Assembly (NCBI RefSeq): GCF_038446955.1
Contig: NZ_CP151803.1
Span: 3,100,001-3,164,000 of the forward strand
DNA: 64,000 nucleotides
DNA from: Pedobacter sp. FW305-3-2-15-E-R2A2
GTDB lineage: Bacteria > Bacteroidota > Bacteroidia > Sphingobacteriales > Sphingobacteriaceae
Direction: 5' to 3'
Shown: positions 63,301-64,000 of the stretch, one piece after another
Numbering within the stretch: the first letter of the stretch is position 1
How the letters are laid out: every line of letters begins with the position of its first letter
Made by a program: the position numbers and the translations under genes
The notes under the pieces: generated by a model
Databases searched by the model: none
What the model was told of the DNA's origin: nothing
What the model saw: only the letters and a program-made list of their open reading frames with translations

Positions 63301-64000
63301 GAGCCTGGCGAATGCGAAGGAACAGTTTAAACAGCAATTGCTGAACCAGCTGGGAAATGCTTACAGTGTGAGTGCTTTGGTACAGACGAAAGTAACGGCG
63401 ACATCTGATTTTACAGGCTTTACCAATAATACCACTCCGCCAAGGTTGTATGGTGTTCCTATGGTGGATAATCCGGCATTCCAGGGGGTGGTCTCTTTGA
63501 ATCAGGACATGGTTACGCTGGATGATAACCTGAAAAGCATGTACAGTATTTCGACAGCTAAAATACAGCTGAATGCGAAAGATGCAAGTTCGGAGGATTC
63601 TTATTTAACGTTTAGCTTCTCTACAAAGAATGCGAAAGAATACAGCAGTGTGGAGCTCAACCTTTCTTATGTGGTGACGCATATCGAGTTCCAAATCAGT
63701 GATGTTCCGGGAATTGAAGGGTATAAGGGTTCTAACTGGCTGACCTTTATTATTCCAGCCGATGTGAATACCCCGGTAAGTCCGGGATCAGATCTGCAGG
63801 TCTTGCAACAAAACCTGGGACTGGTAGATATTCCTATCGTGCTGCGTAATTATCCAACTCCGCCAACGCTGACCACCCAGACGGGGAATGCGGTTGATGT
63901 TTCGGGAGATACGGAAAACGCGAAGTTAGAGAAGGCTTCGCAATGGGATTATACTTATTCTTACACGGAGGATCAGGCTGCACAAGACCGGATATTCTCT
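54320..64000 (+). CDS. Giant LysM-containing beta-rich protein, 3' end outside window
   Basis: One frame is open from an ATG 20 bases after the EEP gene to the last base of the window: 3227 codons without a stop. The N-terminus (MSLQPLADEFKQQASQ) has no signal peptide. Residues ~1-1190 are long amphipathic beta strands. Residues ~1527-1720 contain LysM-type units ('MHLIVSGDTFSSVAMAYAV', 'SYTVKAGDTLEAVAAGLN', 'TYTIVPGDTLTSMARNLS'), with degenerate ones again at ~2250-2360. The rest is mixed and Tyr/Asn/Thr-rich. LysM binds glycan such as peptidoglycan or chitin. I recognise no overall family. A structural or surface-associated role is inferred. Confidence 0.85.
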   Translation, partial: MSLQPLADEFKQQASQNNGNITVNAASFTKAGLSVPADLDLMLTAGYQLAANSSLLIDTSGTTINDPVGNTLTITGVASVLQVEASNTAVSFVVTDDGQGNVQFVIVISLSSWTFATSWPFMVGGIYSDLPYTHPTLIFSSAPQSEYVWQQNEISLVAGQNFASLIQLTGILAPLVNFLIGWINGKQIALSGWLDPSKVDNDTILYPEMDLKVELDVQVIPFSFLTVKSPAIGFKIETVQDTETESRMIALHSTEPTLVLYEEEEEEDGDIVQLSSLYFELQLLLGTTIQMDFSTSVTPDQNTYFLGVTPDPSTPLTPLNLFSLMAGNNWFTILPPTLQQYLNAIAFKGFAATVSFNNGFAIESVSATVGSTKPWVLFENFIINEFDVTWLIIGPGKINSQLIHLNASVDFFPTIFQGGFDVEITSDLTLSASFEGSVTFNNLMKAITNGAIDIPPSLLLVEFTSFGMAMDINNKYYEFYANTNINLNFITNISVTNGSLKITSSTPTSGSGESVFTAAVGGLFAIGGLQLNVDVNYSSAAAGGWNLSIAMPAGKTLDIGSLIKQLFNDISLPDSFLPDYLKITQFSLVSYVPNATIGTSTYEVKTSVVWKFTFPIINQPINILANLRLKYTSTPSASGPAVTSYEGAIAGTVTLEYFNAEVNIGYDFSKNNQLLSIQWEGFITEYNVTDASKTITFRIEKWSVGSLITSFMKMMGDPTFELDSPWDLLNDLSLDGFSVTYNLDTKDIKVNYKFGKSLNLIFITINGISLTKNSDGVFISFDGSSPVPGVNDSNLFKPEKGGQDINKMPEVPGQGSEYFGLYLLAMGQHVELTNSASYQSIKEVTDAMQKAFTEPEAGTIPIGPGSGNTLLNFNEDSNWLIATSFGVLNVGTKDTPVWTVDAQIVFNDPNLYGLRIALSGDKAKVLKGLVFEIMYKKISDSIGVYQMDLTLPDKLRNLQFGAVNITLPCISLEIYTNGDFKVDIGFPHNMDFSRSFTLQAIVPPGIPAMGSGGFYFGKLSSATTTLVPATSYGNFNPVLVFGIGLQVGVGYSVDYGLLSAGFSLTLFGIIEGVIASYHPYQGSLEGQEKNLQTVETSYYYYLKGTVGIIGKLYGSIDFGIISASVNITITIYVQAVFEAYNKIPLAIVASVDVRVSARLNLGFFKVTIHFSFTATIRQDLTIGTDNRAAAPWNKDLTATSAVSALAMPQYRMMAGKTGSRPKLQFNTMLASGSEDALPVLNLYFVPHLTVSAPKGSTNLNSQQAQYVATLFIDAPDPNGPSDGTTSFERLSSDFFRWLVANYIDPNAGLTTRAAIDAQGISKLDLDNLIALLSNEDNPFPIPTADILAFLQSSFAAVNLQNLGEDLPSAAIFPMFYDLSLNVPGIPLSIDFSQYNMATAEYLEEVKKWFAELEVSVSEESNSAPQAKMTAGAEPSYSMSTFVFEDYFVLIGKQLAGYGSDAMNNFTYKIDSADDKVAVDRSLQTMTTWANGLTANGYSNHVILQDIAVANQNHPLTAGVSLQITGVMHLIVSGDTFSSVAMAYAVTSAMLIVQNGKVPGLLAAGQVVKYNDNSYTVKAGDTLEAVAAGLNTTLALLSEDLVFQETAVTQPGGWLMIGATVYTAKNEDTFTSVVTNIYKDVDVAGLLMQNQVTPGLFISGNTFVYDSVTYTIVPGDTLTSMARNLSDSTKTTVTPENLAASPAVQSLNIQPLGQLLIPPFLYRAVTFEDPAQADTLLNLSVTYSTTVSLMASNYSNQLIADLFYNGEGYSSANIPGLEILDVSSILAYFTENGCYGQLSGMASRYQLHGMRLPTNLPGLTLSAGSPCPTDSDCALFSLTGQEFVLPADVAKGFEIQLINSSLSWLQIDGKSMNEPGGNMLSVILDDPDIEQINTLLSYAQQTGIKPEVLSLTPMKPYDLLPLQYTFQTVTKWQSSGKVVLPYGSMGNQNDISPLIWMFPSGMLAQLALPKLAGSMFGVQIGQYDAAKGMMDYRSSSYYAWNTIVEIDLKRLTGESTAVVNAYTYELMGADEAGATILQRLLQALDPNSGNNNKGTITDIQWLYEADGGLMSVGMDSMKSFIVQANLSTETNPSNQAMRMAMMAVEETTLDTGILNSTYDFIRLLWECSITRSGGYYLLYNEIEGNKGFPDSIFGKGDTATIRLMVTYSDVFANKPSNYMNCAVTGDKIDVSSCVVYAESAEQTGLTVYAQNAMDTPLIISSRYNILLSEFAEINAKVVLNTTIAPVPVITFSGLVYEVGRISTVNNLATISAYYSVSATDLQALNPQITDWNNLALWQLVSIPELKYTVSSAAGTPGNTFGSIAAYYFIDMSVLGWAVRNVANFFGTSTALTINDQILHKVSNVPQGAASFELNRTNPVLPENYKVTDPDYAKIYLDNLYNLLSYNVIENADFGPSEIGLPAGPGTSQSQDQLLGKADADPIEEELWVYNPVIPLAQFAKPNPYMELPLENPVGYPAGYPQKEDNPYLGIGGQAQVHFDWVDYYGNNTITPFSDPSLDPQTPLNNPPVQIAYTDELKGLGKWPSLEMSYIFDNDQGNGAELALNFNFNSQRYVPLDVPADQQQDWKANARNDLIIYTNIYYQITQLSPKDGHNTLSINLSTSLTPNKDYAIAGTQFNQLLQFVKDAYTYLLARSNEQDATPPVMSPIVNPINAADIDTASILLLTVDVEFARDLDFVNNDFKDSDLVTNAVTAVRPQTIIALTESDPTTPSGTQDTQTSPNGLNEFAAKFELAFSNPGVYQLKIAIGTNPEQAGSSSSNQAVYVVRMGQEEGQGIYWSASEACFYQLTPQSIENLDTKGQVPAEVTDKLTPLLNVVYNNRTDFDVQLKTVLTEAEFEQYHYTIYVYSLLPVFYAPKPLNTSLVSKNGVPIQKYVTGKGLVDSSIEFKNFAGIDMDNWAAQSLNVIDVFLTSDFSVPGFLVDELKAADEKIWLGEQQIDADTFVEAITNAKKSLADTISNEIESVLTAPVISDDPESLANAKEQFKQQLLNQLGNAYSVSALVQTKVTATSDFTGFTNNTTPPRLYGVPMVDNPAFQGVVSLNQDMVTLDDNLKSMYSISTAKIQLNAKDASSEDSYLTFSFSTKNAKEYSSVELNLSYVVTHIEFQISDVPGIEGYKGSNWLTFIIPADVNTPVSPGSDLQVLQQNLGLVDIPIVLRNYPTPPTLTTQTGNAVDVSGDTENAKLEKASQWDYTYSYTEDQAAQDRIFS

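Overview
The window looks like chromosome of a Bacteroidota member, most plausibly Pedobacter or another Sphingobacteriaceae. This rests on a SusC/SusD pair with its own FecR anti-sigma and ECF sigma factor, a DUF4369-thioredoxin protein, lipoproteins with Bacteroidota-type lipoboxes, several TAnnTTTG-like -7 boxes and few Shine-Dalgarno sites. The genus is an inference. I see no rRNA, tRNA or CRISPR array.

Regions. (1) 1-5.6 kb: an AraC regulator cut by the window edge, an MFS transporter and a siderophore-interacting flavoprotein, then a DUF4136 lipoprotein, a DUF1062 protein and a DUF2314-ankyrin protein. (2) 5.7-9 kb: an RloA/RloB-type ATPase/TOPRIM-like pair whose rloB 3' end was cut off by an IS256-family insertion. 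Both 9-bp target duplications and the detached 24-codon tail are still present. (3) 9.5-18.5 kb: a redox/stress block on the minus strand. A VOC-MarR-AKR-AraC run starts from a near-perfect palindromic operator. Two oxidoreductase operons (NmrA-like reductase + old yellow enzyme; quinone oxidoreductase-like + pirin) share an identical 24-bp upstream element, and an AraC gene lies next to them. (4) 18.6-24.9 kb: a YtxH-like protein, a membrane protein and a DJ-1/PfpI protein; then a divergent LytTR regulator/histidine kinase pair and an uncharacterised three-gene cassette ending in DUF1266. (5) 24.9-33 kb: a complete nutrient-uptake locus transcribed leftward (sigma, FecR, SusC, SusD, TlpA-like).

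(6) 33.5-48 kb: a visibly AT-rich defence island. It holds an XRE regulator, then hsdR-hsdS-(PrrC-like anticodon nuclease)-hsdM in one tight operon, then a decay zone (IS21-family end with a truncated istA joined to a foreign domain, and a frameshifted ADP-ribosyltransferase-like gene). These are followed by a 1338-residue protein with the layout of SAMD9-type STAND NTPases, a DUF4304 protein and a SymE-like toxin. Together the rloAB pair, the RM/anticodon-nuclease locus and the SAMD9-like gene point to layered anti-phage functions, some of them broken.

(7) 48.4-64 kb: an unrecognised co-directional cluster of two small beta-rich proteins, a 1236-residue beta-rich protein, an endonuclease/exonuclease/phosphatase-fold protein with all catalytic motifs, and a giant ORF of at least 3227 codons with LysM-like repeats that runs off the window. 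This cluster and the SAMD9-like gene are the most likely places for undescribed biology.
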